Positions 17,302-26,402 are shown, counted from the stretch's first letter. The stretch: DNA of 64,000 bases from Sporosarcina ureae (GCF_002101375.1 NZ_CP015207.1:124001-188000), one strand, 5' to 3'. Made by a program: numbers and translations. The notes: generated from the letters alone by a model not told the origin.

Positions 17302-17751
17302 ATGAATAATTCTCACGTAGATGAAATCAATAGTCTTTACCGAAGACTAATAGACGCATGGAACAATCGTGATGCAAAAGGAATGGCTGAACTATTTACA
17401 GAACAAGGAACTCAAATTGGTTTTGATGGCAGTAAAATGGTTGGACGACAGGAAATTTTATCGCATCTCGCATCTATCTTTGAAAATCATGCCACTGCAC
17501 CTTTTGTAACTAAAGTGAAAGAAGTTCGTGCAATAGGAACTGATACCGCAATAGTACAAGCGATTGCTGGGATGATTCCACCAGGGAAAACAGATATTGA
17601 GCCCACAGTAAACGCCCTTCAAACTCTCGTCACAGTTAACAAAGACGGCAATTGGAAAGTTGAGCTTTTCCAAAATACTCCTGCTCAATTTCATGGGAGA
17701 CCGGAACTAGTTGAGCAAATGACAGATGAGTTAAGGCAATTAATTAAATAA
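17302..17751 (+). CDS. SnoaL-like / DUF4440-type (SgcJ/EcaC) protein
   Basis: A 149-residue soluble cone-shaped alpha+beta protein of the NTF2-like superfamily. The N-terminal INSLYRRLIDAWNNRDAKGMAELF and the following G-F-D-G-S and REV/RAIGTDTAIVQAIAGM strands match uncharacterised SgcJ/EcaC proteins. Family members bind small hydrophobic ligands or act as isomerases, but many have no known activity. A ribosome site, AAAGGGAG, precedes the ATG. It is monocistronic. Confidence 0.75.
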   Translation: MNNSHVDEINSLYRRLIDAWNNRDAKGMAELFTEQGTQIGFDGSKMVGRQEILSHLASIFENHATAPFVTKVKEVRAIGTDTAIVQAIAGMIPPGKTDIEPTVNALQTLVTVNKDGNWKVELFQNTPAQFHGRPELVEQMTDELRQLIK

Positions 17752-17834
17752 CGATAGTGTCATAACCGCATCATGTAATTTGGCCATGAAGTGGAGAAAC
17801 TTCACTTCGCCCTAAACATATAAAAGCTTTCTCG

Positions 17835-17880
17835 TAAAATAAAGGAACCGGAGATTTACATTTCCTATTCTCGGTTCCAC
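17835..17880 (-). terminator. Terminator of the ArsR/AHSA1 operon (minus strand)
   Basis: GGAACCG (17844-17850) and CGGTTCC (17872-17878), with more pairing inside. On the minus strand it is followed by a T-rich stretch. Confidence 0.6.
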
Positions 17881-17886
17881 TGATGG

Positions 17887-18210
17887 CTAATCATTATTTT
17901 TCTCTACATATTCTTCGAGCGCGAGCAGGTTTTTGTCCCAGTATCGTTCAAAGAAACTAAGCCAGTCCTTTAGTTCAATCAGTGGTTCGGAATCAAGCAT
18001 ATAGCGGGTTTCACGTCCGACTTTCTGACGTTTGACAAGGCCCGCATTGAAAAGAATATGAAGATGCTTATTTATTGCCGTACGGCTTATCGGGTAGAAC
18101 TCTACAATATCAGTGATGGATAATTCTTTTTCGGCAAGCAATTTTAACAGACTACGACGAGTTGGATCAGAAATCGCTTGGAATACATCTGGCTTAGATG
18201 GATTCACCAC
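17887..18210 (-). CDS. ArsR-family transcriptional regulator
   Basis: A winged-helix repressor of about 107 residues. Its core is ISDPTRRSLLKLLAEKELSITDIVEFYPISRTAINKHLHIL, the ArsR/SmtB-like fold, followed by a wing containing VGRETRYML. The frame opens upstream (to 18261), but GTG at 18210 has AAAGG at proper spacing and comes two bases after the AHSA1 stop, so it is preferred. No metal-binding cysteine motif is visible. The ArsR plus AHSA1 pairing is common and the regulator typically controls the pair itself. A strong operator lies over the upstream promoter. Confidence 0.88.
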   Translation of the reverse strand: MVNPSKPDVFQAISDPTRRSLLKLLAEKELSITDIVEFYPISRTAINKHLHILFNAGLVKRQKVGRETRYMLDSEPLIELKDWLSFFERYWDKNLLALEEYVEKNND

Positions 18211-18212
18211 AT

Positions 18213-18641
18213 TTAAGCCTTTAGAATAGCCGGAAGTTTCTCTTTTACGATACGTTCCCAACCACTCTCCATAAATCCACGAACGACTGTGTGAGGTTGT
18301 TCAAATTCAGTTACTTTATTTGCATCCCAGCCAGAATGAGTTAATGTAAGCTCTGTTTCCTCATCGCTTAATTTTTTCAATTCAATTAAAATATGCCAAT
18401 CTTTACCCCAATTAAAGCCTAAACGGATAGGTGGTTGAAGTTCAGTTACTTTACAAGGAGAGTCTCCAAATTGCTCTGTATGAAGTACAAATTCATGTCC
18501 TATAATTGGTTTAAGTGAATTGGGCATCCACCACGCTACCATGCCCTCTGATGTAGAAACAGCCTCCCATACTTTTTCTAGCGGCGCATTAAGTACAACG
18601 GTTTTACGGATTTCTTCTAATTTCTCTTGTGAATTCATCAT
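18213..18641 (-). CDS. AHSA1/START-like (SRPBCC) protein
   Basis: A protein of about 142 residues of the activator-of-Hsp90 homologue 1-like family, a hydrophobic-ligand-binding SRPBCC fold. Visible features are IRKTVVLNAPLEKVWEAVSTSEGMVAWWMP at the N-terminus, the central LGFNWGKDWHILIEL, and ETELTLTHSGW with a C-terminal helix. ATG 18641 has GGAGG five bases away; the next ATG (18638) is equally possible. It is the first gene of the two-gene operon with ArsR. The ligand and function are unknown. Confidence 0.85.
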   Translation of the reverse strand: MMNSQEKLEEIRKTVVLNAPLEKVWEAVSTSEGMVAWWMPNSLKPIIGHEFVLHTEQFGDSPCKVTELQPPIRLGFNWGKDWHILIELKKLSDEETELTLTHSGWDANKVTEFEQPHTVVRGFMESGWERIVKEKLPAILKA

Positions 18642-18660
18642 ACATACCTCCGATTCATTT

Positions 18661-18704
18661 AACACTTTAAGGTGTCATGTATTATTATAACACCTAAAAG
18701 TGTT
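18661..18704 (-). promoter_or_regulatory. Operator-promoter of the ArsR/AHSA1 operon
   Basis: AACACTTTAAGGTGT (18661-18675) and ACACCTAAAAGTGTT (18690-18704) are inverted arms that match at 14 of 15 positions and enclose a TATAAT -10 on the minus strand. A TTTACC -35 lies 16 bases further upstream. The arms flank the -10, ideal for repression, very likely by the ArsR protein of the operon. Confidence 0.8.
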
Positions 18705-18832
18705 AGGTAAACTGTTTTTCATCGAACTAAATTAGGTTTTGATTATAATTAAATAATAAGCCACCAGTAAGCGTCTACTAGAAGGTGATTGACCGAAAAA
18801 GGCGAATGAGTAAAGAAAGGAGGCGAGTAGTC

Positions 18833-19201
18833 ATGCAAAATGGACAAGCTCAACCGAACAAGAATGCTGGGAAGAAAGAGTATATTGAAACACCTGTTAA
18901 AACGATTTTTAATAAATTTGCCAACCAAAAAGACGTGTCCTTCATATACGGGGAACCGATCGAACTTGGTTTGCAAAAGGTAGTCCCTGTGGCGAAAGTT
19001 AAATATGCAGTAGGTGGGGGTGGTGACGGTAGTGGAGGGGAAGGTGGAGGCGGTGCTTTTACTATTAAACCCATTGGCGTATATGTCATCACACCAGACC
19101 ATGTGAAGTTTGAGTCTACTCTGGATAGGAAGAAATTAACCGCGTTAACTGTGGTTGTTGGTGGCGTTCTAGGATTATGGGCGCTTTGCAAGGGAAAATG
19201 A
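18833..19201 (+). CDS. GerW/YtfJ-like sporulation protein
   Basis: About 122 residues. Pattern: ETPVKTIFNKFANQKDV, then GEPIELGLQKVVPVAKVKY, a glycine-rich loop (VGGGGDGSGGEGGGG) and AFTIKPIGVYVITPDHVKF, which is the Spore_YtfJ/GerW arrangement. A C-terminal hydrophobic segment (about 100-117) is an extra possible membrane anchor. ATG 18833 is supported by AAAGGAGG at 18816-18822. GerW proteins are made in sporulation and affect L-alanine germination in B. subtilis. Here the gene is isolated and shorter than usual, so it may be a divergent relative. Confidence 0.75.
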   Translation: MQNGQAQPNKNAGKKEYIETPVKTIFNKFANQKDVSFIYGEPIELGLQKVVPVAKVKYAVGGGGDGSGGEGGGGAFTIKPIGVYVITPDHVKFESTLDRKKLTALTVVVGGVLGLWALCKGK

Positions 19202-19269
19202 ACGATGTTCGAAAAACTTAGAGCTTTTCAATTCATTACAGAAAGCTACTTTATGAAATCAGAACTTTT

Positions 19270-19318
19270 AGAGCGTATCTTCTAGGTAACTTACTAACCT
19301 AGAAGACACGCTCTTTTT
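19270..19318 (+). terminator. Strong terminator after the GerW-like gene
   Basis: AGAGCGTATCTTCTAGGT and ACCTAGAAGACACGCTCT pair over 18 bases with one mismatch, followed by T5. Confidence 0.9.
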
Positions 19319-19392
19319 ATTCCACACCATATTAACTTTGGAAAGAGGAGCTGTCTCATTTCAGGCTTGTACTTTTCCACGAACAGCAAAAT

Positions 19393-20619
19393 CTAACGCT
19401 TTTTCCACAAATTAAATCTCTTGCGCTTCTTCACTTTCCTTTTTTCAATCGGAACGCTCGGTTTAGGAGCCGGGTTGTATGATTCTACATAGAGACCTGA
19501 ATAGGATTTATACCATTTGAAAAGATGCTCGACAATTACTTTGATGACAGCATACGCCGGAATCCCTAAAATGACACCTGGCACACCGAATAATTTTCCG
19601 GCCGTCAGCAACACGATAATAATCGTCACAGGATGTATTTTCAAATTACTACCCAAAATCAATGGTTGGATCAGTCTGCCTTCAAGTGCTTGTTCCACTG
19701 CGAACACAATAATGACTTTAACTAACATGAAAGGTGAAGAAACTAACGCGATGATGACAATCGGAATAATCGCAAGGAATGACCCTAAATAAGGAACCAA
19801 GTTGAGTACACCTGCTAATATGGCGAGTAAAACGGCATATTCCAGTCCTGCAATCGCCAACCCAATCCAGAACATCAATCCTACAAAAAATGCGACTAAT
19901 AATTGTCCACGGATATATTGGCTAATTTGCATATTGATTTCTTTCAATACTTTATACGTGTTGGCGCGCATCTTCGTCGGTAGAAGTTTCATTGTATGAT
20001 ACGGTAAATCACGGCCGTCTTTCAATAAAAAGAATAAAAGAACTGGCATAGTCAGCAACGCGATGACTACATTGGTAACCGTTCCGAGTACGCTACCAAT
20101 CCCTGAGAAAGCAGAGTCTATGAAGCCATTCGTTTGCTCTGTTATCGACTTGATGATACTTTGATCCATATCGTCCAACTTTCCTTGCAGTTGAGAAAAT
20201 ATAGTACTACTCAACAAGCTATCAAATTGCGCTAATAATCTCGTCCAATATCCTGGCCAGTTTTGAATAAGGCTTGTAGCTTGTTCGCGTATAATCGGAA
20301 TCAGTATGATAATACCCCACGCGACTAAACCACTAATGACCACGAAGACGAGTGCAATCCCCCAAACACGCTTGATCTTCTTTCTTTCCATCATATCGAT
20401 TAATGGATTTAATAAGTAAAAGAGAATCCCTGCCATGATGATAGGTAAGGCCACTACGCCGAGAAACTCTTTAACGAAATGAAACATATACATAACTTTT
20501 GAAAAAACTAGGAAGTTCAATAAAATTAATAGTGAAATCAATAAGATAGCGACTACTTTATTATCCAAAAACCAGTTTCGGAACCAGGTAGTCATCGTTC
20601 GGATCTTATCATTTTCCAT
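19393..20619 (-). CDS. AI-2E-family transporter / PerM-type permease
   Basis: A membrane protein of about 408 residues with eight or so helices and the family's long amphipathic stretch in the middle. Typical pieces are FLLKDGRDLPYHTMKLLP, ISQYIRGQLLVAFFVGLMFWIGL and GVLNLVPYLGSFLAIIPIVI, then RLIQPLILGSNLKIHPV. The C-terminal tail is very basic (KRKVKKRKRFNLWKKR). ATG 20619 has AAGAGG at the right distance; an in-frame GTG lies nine bases earlier. Members export AI-2 or act as sodium/proton antiporters; which applies is unknown. It is monocistronic, with a promoter near 20802-20831. Confidence 0.85.
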   Translation of the reverse strand: MENDKIRTMTTWFRNWFLDNKVVAILLISLLILLNFLVFSKVMYMFHFVKEFLGVVALPIIMAGILFYLLNPLIDMMERKKIKRVWGIALVFVVISGLVAWGIIILIPIIREQATSLIQNWPGYWTRLLAQFDSLLSSTIFSQLQGKLDDMDQSIIKSITEQTNGFIDSAFSGIGSVLGTVTNVVIALLTMPVLLFFLLKDGRDLPYHTMKLLPTKMRANTYKVLKEINMQISQYIRGQLLVAFFVGLMFWIGLAIAGLEYAVLLAILAGVLNLVPYLGSFLAIIPIVIIALVSSPFMLVKVIIVFAVEQALEGRLIQPLILGSNLKIHPVTIIIVLLTAGKLFGVPGVILGIPAYAVIKVIVEHLFKWYKSYSGLYVESYNPAPKPSVPIEKRKVKKRKRFNLWKKR

Positions 20620-20994
20620 ATCCTGCACCTCTTCTCTAGATATAAACGATTCTTTACAGTCTCATGCAGGTGAATAAGAGAAATCAAGTCACCACGGATT
20701 TGTATCCATAGCTCATGTCTTTTGATGTTCTAATAATGAAAGAATATCAACTTTTCTCACGGTATCTACCTCCAGTAGAAGCTATCTCGTGCTGTAATGT
20801 AAGTGTATCATTATCACTAGAACTAGGTAAATTTTTTCGTAATGAAATCACAAAATTATGGATGGTATCAATTCGCTTTCTATAATTAAATCGATAGCTC
20901 TATAGTTAATAAAAATGGTAAACTAAGGAGAGTATACTGTACCTAAAATTGATAGAAAACTATACCGGAAAAATGAACTGGGAAGGTGATTCCG
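20620..20994. other. Divergent promoter region
   Basis: Holds the minus-strand promoter of the permease (20802-20831) and the upstream region of the yndG-like gene. No further gene is seen. Confidence 0.4.
20802..20831 (-). promoter_or_regulatory. Minus-strand promoter sharing a 30-base element with 26850-26879
   Basis: On the minus strand this reads TTTACC - 18 bases - TACACT. The 30-base block matches the one at 26850-26879 at 26 of 30 positions. The differences include a pair that keeps the small dyad: CTAG-AA-CTAG here, CAAG-AA-CTTG there. It lies about 185 bases upstream of the AI-2E-family gene. Confidence 0.55.
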
Positions 20995-21894
20995 ATGAAA
21001 TCAAAGCCGATTTATGTAGAGATTCCCATACATGCTCCGCTACAGCGAGTGTGGGATGCTTCCCAAGATCCAGAGTTACATGCGCAATGGGACGTGCGCT
21101 TTTCTTCTATTTACTATGTACCTAAGGAAGAAGACCAACCGCAACGGTTTACCTATACACGAACGGTGGGTCCGTTCATCACAGTAGAAGGATGGGGTGA
21201 GAGTAGTGGAACCGCTCATTTGGACAGCGGGTCGCGCAGTTCTTCGTTACACTTCGGCACGAATCAAAAAATCTCACCGATACGTGAAGGACGCGGTTAT
21301 TGGAAGTACGAGCCAATGGAAGAGGGAACGAAATTTTTGACGCAATATGATTATCAAACGAATTTTGGCAAAGTGGGACAACTAATGGATACGGTGTTTC
21401 GACCGTTAATGGGCTATGCGACTGCAGTAAGTTTTGATGTGCTGAAACGATGGCTCGAGCGGGGAGAAACTCCAATTTCGCAATATCGACGCTATTTCAC
21501 GATGCAACTTCTGACAGTATTCTTTGCTTTCCTATGGATATATCAAGGGCTTGTTCCTAAACTCCTTGCGATGCATCCGCAGGAAAAAGCGATGGTGGCG
21601 AGCGGTCTGTCGCTTTCGGATGCATTAGCTACAAATGCTGTGTATGTGATCGGCTTGGCTGAAGTAGTATTCGGTGTGGTTTGGTTGCTTTATCGCAATA
21701 AACGGCATCTTTTGTTGTTGCAGCTACTCGCTTTTCCATTATTGACTATTGCAGCCTTCATAGCTGCTCCAGAAACTGCTGTTCATCCATTTAATCCGAT
21801 TACGTTCAATGTAGCGTTAATCGTGCTGACAAGTATTGGTTTTCTTCTGAGTAAGGATGTGCCGACAGCGGCGTCTTGTAAAAGAAAGAGGTGA
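20995..21894 (+). CDS. SRPBCC domain plus four-helix membrane protein (YndG-like)
   Basis: About 299 residues in two parts. Residues 1-155 form an SRPBCC/START-like lipid-binding domain (IPIHAPLQRVWDASQDPELHAQWDVRF). Residues about 165-290 hold four membrane helices of DoxX type (FFAFLWIYQGLVPKLL, VIGLAEVVFGVVWLLY, LLALPLLTIAAFIA and a final one). ATG 20995 follows GGAAGGTG. The stop overlaps the next gene, so the three genes 20995-24066 form one operon that matches the order yndG-yndH-yndJ of B. subtilis. Function unknown; a membrane-lipid role is inference. Confidence 0.7.
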   Translation: MKSKPIYVEIPIHAPLQRVWDASQDPELHAQWDVRFSSIYYVPKEEDQPQRFTYTRTVGPFITVEGWGESSGTAHLDSGSRSSSLHFGTNQKISPIREGRGYWKYEPMEEGTKFLTQYDYQTNFGKVGQLMDTVFRPLMGYATAVSFDVLKRWLERGETPISQYRRYFTMQLLTVFFAFLWIYQGLVPKLLAMHPQEKAMVASGLSLSDALATNAVYVIGLAEVVFGVVWLLYRNKRHLLLLQLLAFPLLTIAAFIAAPETAVHPFNPITFNVALIVLTSIGFLLSKDVPTAASCKRKR

Positions 21895-22508
21895 CATGTA
21901 CCGTGTCTATTTATAAGAAAGTATTGGCAGCAGATTTTTCTCGCCTTCATCCAATGCTTCAAAAAAGATATGCCTTTGAAGAATCGGTATTTCGGGCATC
22001 AGGAACGATGAATCGCATAACAGGTGGTCCGAAATGGCTGTTCCCACTTTTCTTATGGGGCGCGAGACGAAAGTTTGTTTTTCCGGAAAGTGGCACGGCT
22101 ATTTCGTTTACGATTGTTAATTCATCGTTTGTCTCTTTAGCAGGCAATGAAGAAATTCATTGGGAACGCAAATTTAGTTTTCCTAACAAGACACGCTATT
22201 TCAATGCTTTAATGAGTTTGGATGAAAAACAAATGGTCGTGAAAGATTATCTTGGTGAACCGCCGTTATTTTATTCTGATTTAGGATTTACTGTCGAGGA
22301 TGGTGGCGCATTAAAAATTGAATCATTGGATCAACGGTTGGTACTCGGCAAGATCGAGATTTCATTGCCGAAGTTTCTGCAAGGGTTGGCGACGGTTGTA
22401 GAGTCGTATGATGAACGGAGTGAAGTTTTTCGAATTACTGTCGATGTAAAGAACCCGTTAATAGGGACAGTATGTTCATACGAAGGAGAGTTTACCGAAG
22501 ATGCGTAA
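21891..22508 (+). CDS. yndH: DUF4166-type protein (YndH-like)
   Basis: A soluble protein of about 205 residues with the start FSRLHPMLQKRYAFEES, then GTMNRITGGPKWLFPLFLWGARR and WERKFSFPNK, matching DUF4166 proteins. It is likely beta-rich. GTG 21891 overlaps the previous stop. GTG 21903, with AGAGGTG upstream, is a serious alternative. Its stop overlaps the next start by a few bases, so translation is coupled. Biochemical role unknown. Confidence 0.7.
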   Translation: MTCTVSIYKKVLAADFSRLHPMLQKRYAFEESVFRASGTMNRITGGPKWLFPLFLWGARRKFVFPESGTAISFTIVNSSFVSLAGNEEIHWERKFSFPNKTRYFNALMSLDEKQMVVKDYLGEPPLFYSDLGFTVEDGGALKIESLDQRLVLGKIEISLPKFLQGLATVVESYDERSEVFRITVDVKNPLIGTVCSYEGEFTEDA

Positions 22509-24066
22509 ATTTGTCGTGCTCCATGTGTTGTTGTTTCTACTGGCTATTGCTTTTAGTGATTCTCCGTGGCCGTATAGTATATTGATGGTTGCGCAACTTG
22601 TGTATATCCCTGTTTTGTTACGACTCCTCTGTACGGAGCGTGATTGGTTTTGGAAGTACTATCCGTATGTCGCAATACCTGCTTACACCGCAGTAGTACT
22701 TGAACAGGTAGTTTCTACTAAATGGGATGGGTGGATTGCTTCATTCTATTTATTGTTTACGTTATATGTAGCTCTCTACGGAGTGGTTCGGTTTCTGCGT
22801 CGCGGCTTTACGAATATAGAAGAGTTTGCGATGGATCTAGGACTTGTCTACTTAGCTATGGGGGGCGGCTGGTATTTCGCTTTTGTAGCAGGGCTGGATC
22901 TTGGATTTAGTCCGTTGCTTACATGGTTGACTGCTATCCATTTTCATTATTCAGCTTTCATTTTACCCGTTTTCGTCGGATGGATCGGGCGTCTACATAG
23001 TTCGCGTGTGTATCAATGGGCCATAGTTGCATTGCTTGCGGCACCGATGATCGTGGCGGTGGGTATTACATTTTCACGATGGATTGAAATATTTTCTGTC
23101 TTGCTGTATATGTATGGTTTTGCGGTGATCATTCGAATCGTTTGGCAACTTCCTTTTGCATGTCGTTTGCAGAAGTGGCTACTACGATTGGCGTTTAGTG
23201 CATTAGCTGTGACGATTTCGTTTTCCATGCTGTATGTACTGAGTACTGGTTTTGAAATCTTTTCCGTAACGATTGATTTCATGCTTCGTTTTCATGGTGT
23301 GTTAAATTGTATCATCTTTGCTTTATTCGGCATCATCGGCTGGTCACTTCACTTACCACCAGCGCGTTTTATACCGCCGACGTTTCCGGTCAGCCAAATT
23401 CGCGGAAGACAAGTTGCGGATGAAATCGGTCAGATCGGTCGGCATCGCGGGTTGTCCGATGATGTAACCGTTTACGGACTATCTCCTGCAACGGTTTCTC
23501 CAGTAATTATACGCTTCTATGAACAGACGACAGACTTCAAGCTGTATGCTTCCATTCGCTGGCATCATTGGTTTAAGCCGTTTGCCTTTATGTATTCATT
23601 CCTCAGTAAACGTATACAACAAATTAATTTGCCGCTGCATTCTGAAGAAGTCGAAATGACGGGTGCTATTTATACGGTGGACGAAAGTCTGGATGGTCGG
23701 AAGCAAGTGCGTGTATGGGAACGGAAAGTTGGTGAGCAAACGATTTTCACTGCTTTTTATTCGCAACATACAACCAATGAGCAGACGTATATGAATATTG
23801 CGCTACCATTGCCTTATTCTACAATGACGGGAATTTTAGAGTTGCATGCTGTCAATGGCGGGTTACAATTGACCAGCAAACGGAGGAAAACCGCTTCAGA
23901 CGCAGGAGTGTATTTTTCTTTTAATAGTAAAGGGTTATGTAGATTACCATTGGAAGAAACGTTCTTCATTGAGGAAATGGAAAACGGTACATTAAAAGCT
24001 ACCCATCAAATGTGGATTTTCTCACTTCCTTTTTTGACGATTGATTATTCTATTGTGGAGCAATGA
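22501..24066 (+). CDS. yndJ: YndJ-like membrane protein
   Basis: 521 residues. The first roughly 290 hold about eight to nine hydrophobic helices; the remaining 230 are a soluble domain that again resembles the DUF4166 part (KPFAFMYSFLSKRIQQINLPL, EVEMTGAIYTVDES). The long gene overlaps its predecessor by eight bases and ends the operon. Of unknown function in B. subtilis too. A lipid- or wall-related membrane role is only guesswork. Confidence 0.7.
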   Translation: MRKFVVLHVLLFLLAIAFSDSPWPYSILMVAQLVYIPVLLRLLCTERDWFWKYYPYVAIPAYTAVVLEQVVSTKWDGWIASFYLLFTLYVALYGVVRFLRRGFTNIEEFAMDLGLVYLAMGGGWYFAFVAGLDLGFSPLLTWLTAIHFHYSAFILPVFVGWIGRLHSSRVYQWAIVALLAAPMIVAVGITFSRWIEIFSVLLYMYGFAVIIRIVWQLPFACRLQKWLLRLAFSALAVTISFSMLYVLSTGFEIFSVTIDFMLRFHGVLNCIIFALFGIIGWSLHLPPARFIPPTFPVSQIRGRQVADEIGQIGRHRGLSDDVTVYGLSPATVSPVIIRFYEQTTDFKLYASIRWHHWFKPFAFMYSFLSKRIQQINLPLHSEEVEMTGAIYTVDESLDGRKQVRVWERKVGEQTIFTAFYSQHTTNEQTYMNIALPLPYSTMTGILELHAVNGGLQLTSKRRKTASDAGVYFSFNSKGLCRLPLEETFFIEEMENGTLKATHQMWIFSLPFLTIDYSIVEQ

Positions 24067-24142
24067 TTTCTCGATACTTTATGGCACGTAATGAACCTAT
24101 TTTCTTCAGGTAGGATATCCGTTGAATGCTTATGAATGACTA

Positions 24143-24367
24143 CATGAAACGATCAACTTTGCGACGCAACAACTAGAAGAGGTTACGACAACCAAAAACT
24201 TGGATGACGTGTCTTCCGTTGTGATTACGACACTCTTTTGAAGAATGATTGAATGGAATGAAGAGGTAAGCGTCTCGAGTATACATGGACTTTCGGGTCC
24301 CGCTTTGCTAAGCTTCCGCGGTCTGTTGGAAGCTTACTTGGCTTTTACTTCAATAATTCTTTTATAG
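24143..24367 (+). pseudogene. Gene remnant, DUF5677-like
   Basis: One frame from 24143 to 24365 reads a plausible protein: HETINFATQQLEEVTTTKNL, then SSVVITTLF, an in-frame TGA (24239-24241), then HGLSGPALLSFRGLLEAYLA. The pattern of a helix followed by an R-x-LLEAYL helix resembles DUF5677 proteins. There is no start codon with a ribosome site, and both ends are cut, so it is a decayed fragment. The rest of the 24067-24692 gap shows nothing. Confidence 0.4.
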
Positions 24368-24692
24368 TTTCCAATCTAAGCAATCCAGTTCCGCCCAATA
24401 CAAATCCATATTTCATCCTACCTCACTCCTCGTACATAAACCTCTTTACTTTCTACCCAGTTGTAATAAAAGAATCCTTGGTACTGAATAGGAGAAAATG
24501 AAAAAAATGTTCTCTAATTCATTCATAGTTCATATCTTCTTGATTTAATGACAAAAGCTTATATGCAATGGATCACGTTTTCGTTCACTTCACTCTTTAA
24601 AAAAGCTCATCATGCTGAAGATACAGTGATCCAAAATGAGATCGTTTGCGTTAGCTATAAAATGATAATGAACTAGATGAGGAGGGGACACA

Positions 24693-26063
24693 ATGAAAAA
24701 AGGTACATACAATCGTTTTTGGAGATGGCACTTTTTTGGTGCTTTGTTCATGGCTCCACTTCTGATTACACTCACGTTGAGCGGAATTGGGTACTTGTTT
24801 TACAATGATGTCGAAAAGGTTGCGTACAAGGATCTTTTCTTTGGGAACAGTGAAGAAACGTCCCAACTAACGATTGACGAAGGAATTTCTCTCGTGAAGC
24901 ATGAGAATGAGGGATTTGAAGTTTCGAAGATTATGATTATGGACGAGCCGTATAACACGAGACTCACTCTAAAGTCCGATTCAGGCGAAGAGAAATACGT
25001 ATTTTTAGATGAGCATAACGAAATAGTTGGCTCTCAAAATCCAAAGTATACGTACGCTAATATTATGAGAAATATTCATAGTTCGCTCTTTGTTGGCGGA
25101 ACTGTCGTCAATTACTTAGTGGAATTAGCTGCATGCTGGGCAATCTTTTTATTGTTTTCCGGACTATATATGACATTCAAAAGTCGTGCGCTAAAGAAAC
25201 CGAAGAAATCAACACGTCGACTCCAATTTAAACGGATTCATGCTTTAATTGGAACCATCATCACTATTCCCATGATCATTCTTATTTTCACGGGGCTTCC
25301 TTGGTCCGCATTCATGGGGAATTTCATCTATACTGCCTCTCAAGAACATCCTTCTATTGGAACGCCGTTGCTACAACAACAGCCACCTACTTCCGATATG
25401 AGTGAGATTCCTTGGGCAACTCGTAAAGAAGAAGCCCCTACATCCGAAAAACCAGACCCACACGCGAATCATGGTGGAAATGAGGACATGCCAGGAATGG
25501 ATATGGTCCATAATGGGATTGCTGTTGAAGAATTGATGGAAAAAGTACAAGGTGAAAAGATTTCAAAACCGTATTCGATCGTCTATCCGTTTTCTGAAGA
25601 TGGTGTGTTTACAGTATCGAAAGGAAGTAACACCGGTGTAACAGGGTTAGATGTAAATCCTGCTGAAGAAATGACTTCATATTTTGATCAATACAGCGGC
25701 AATTTGATTTCCAAAGTAGGCTACGGGGAGTACGGCATCTTAGCGAAATGGTTCACATGGGGAATTCCGTTGCACGAGGGTCATCTGTTTGGCTTACCAA
25801 ATAAAATTATTAATTTAATCGTGTGTCTGGCATTTTTATTCCTAATTTTCTACGGGTTCAGGATGTGGTTGTTACGCAAGAGAAAAGGAAATATGTCGGC
25901 ACCGCCTAAGACGACGAGTAAAATTTCGATAGGGTTTATTGTGTTGATGGTATTTTTAGGTGTCATCATGCCACTGTTCGGGATTTCATTGTTGGTCGTA
26001 CTTGCGATTGAAGGGATTTTGTATTTGGTTCGTCGTGCGAAAGATGCTACGCGGACTGAGTAA
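24693..26063 (+). CDS. PepSY-associated transmembrane protein
   Basis: 456 residues with about four or five membrane helices (residues about 12-35, 140-165, 185-215, 365-390, 410-440) and extracytoplasmic PepSY-type domains between helices 1-2 and 3-4. The N-terminal YNRFWRWHFFGALFMAPLLI and the central IHSSLFVGG and GIPLHEGHLFGLPNKIIN match the PepSY_TM family, which includes iron-uptake reductase-like proteins. A histidine- and methionine-containing stretch (PHANHGGNEDMPGMDM, about 255-270) could bind copper or another metal. GGAGGGG precedes the ATG. It is monocistronic. An iron- or copper-linked membrane role is inference. Confidence 0.8.
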   Translation: MKKGTYNRFWRWHFFGALFMAPLLITLTLSGIGYLFYNDVEKVAYKDLFFGNSEETSQLTIDEGISLVKHENEGFEVSKIMIMDEPYNTRLTLKSDSGEEKYVFLDEHNEIVGSQNPKYTYANIMRNIHSSLFVGGTVVNYLVELAACWAIFLLFSGLYMTFKSRALKKPKKSTRRLQFKRIHALIGTIITIPMIILIFTGLPWSAFMGNFIYTASQEHPSIGTPLLQQQPPTSDMSEIPWATRKEEAPTSEKPDPHANHGGNEDMPGMDMVHNGIAVEELMEKVQGEKISKPYSIVYPFSEDGVFTVSKGSNTGVTGLDVNPAEEMTSYFDQYSGNLISKVGYGEYGILAKWFTWGIPLHEGHLFGLPNKIINLIVCLAFLFLIFYGFRMWLLRKRKGNMSAPPKTTSKISIGFIVLMVFLGVIMPLFGISLLVVLAIEGILYLVRRAKDATRTE

Positions 26064-26402
26064 TAGTGAAAATAGAAGAAGCTACCTAGAAAGTCAGTGC
26101 GTTGACATTAGGTAGCTTTTTTATAAAATCTGTTTTATCACAGTCCCAGAACTGCTCATTTTTTTACCAGTCCACTAACTTTTATGAAACATGTACAATT
26201 TATTTTTACCTCCTGCCGTATGCTGATATAAATACAGCTACTAACAAAAAATGAAAAAATTTAAAAAATAATATACTCTATTCTAGGGAGTGTGAGGATA
26301 CCCATGAACAAACGGGCGATGAAACGGATCTATCTACAGAACCTGGTAGATTTGAAAATTGATTTCTTTTTATGAGTAATAGTTGCGTTCAAATCTCTTC
26401 CA
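26064..26402. other. Intergenic with terminator
   Basis: Apart from the terminator (26079-26122) there is only a 24-codon frame at 26304-26375, which was not accepted as a gene. Confidence 0.35.
26079..26122 (+). terminator. Terminator of the PepSY gene
   Basis: AAGCTACCTA and TAGGTAGCTT form a ten-pair stem; T6 follows. Confidence 0.8.

Noticed and set aside
24640-24692. Fur box before the PepSY gene
   Set aside because: ATGATAATGA gives only one hexamer and a half; the match is too short.
26304-26375. 24-codon frame
   Set aside because: Very short, unusual spacing to the purine-rich upstream sequence and no similarity; probably chance.
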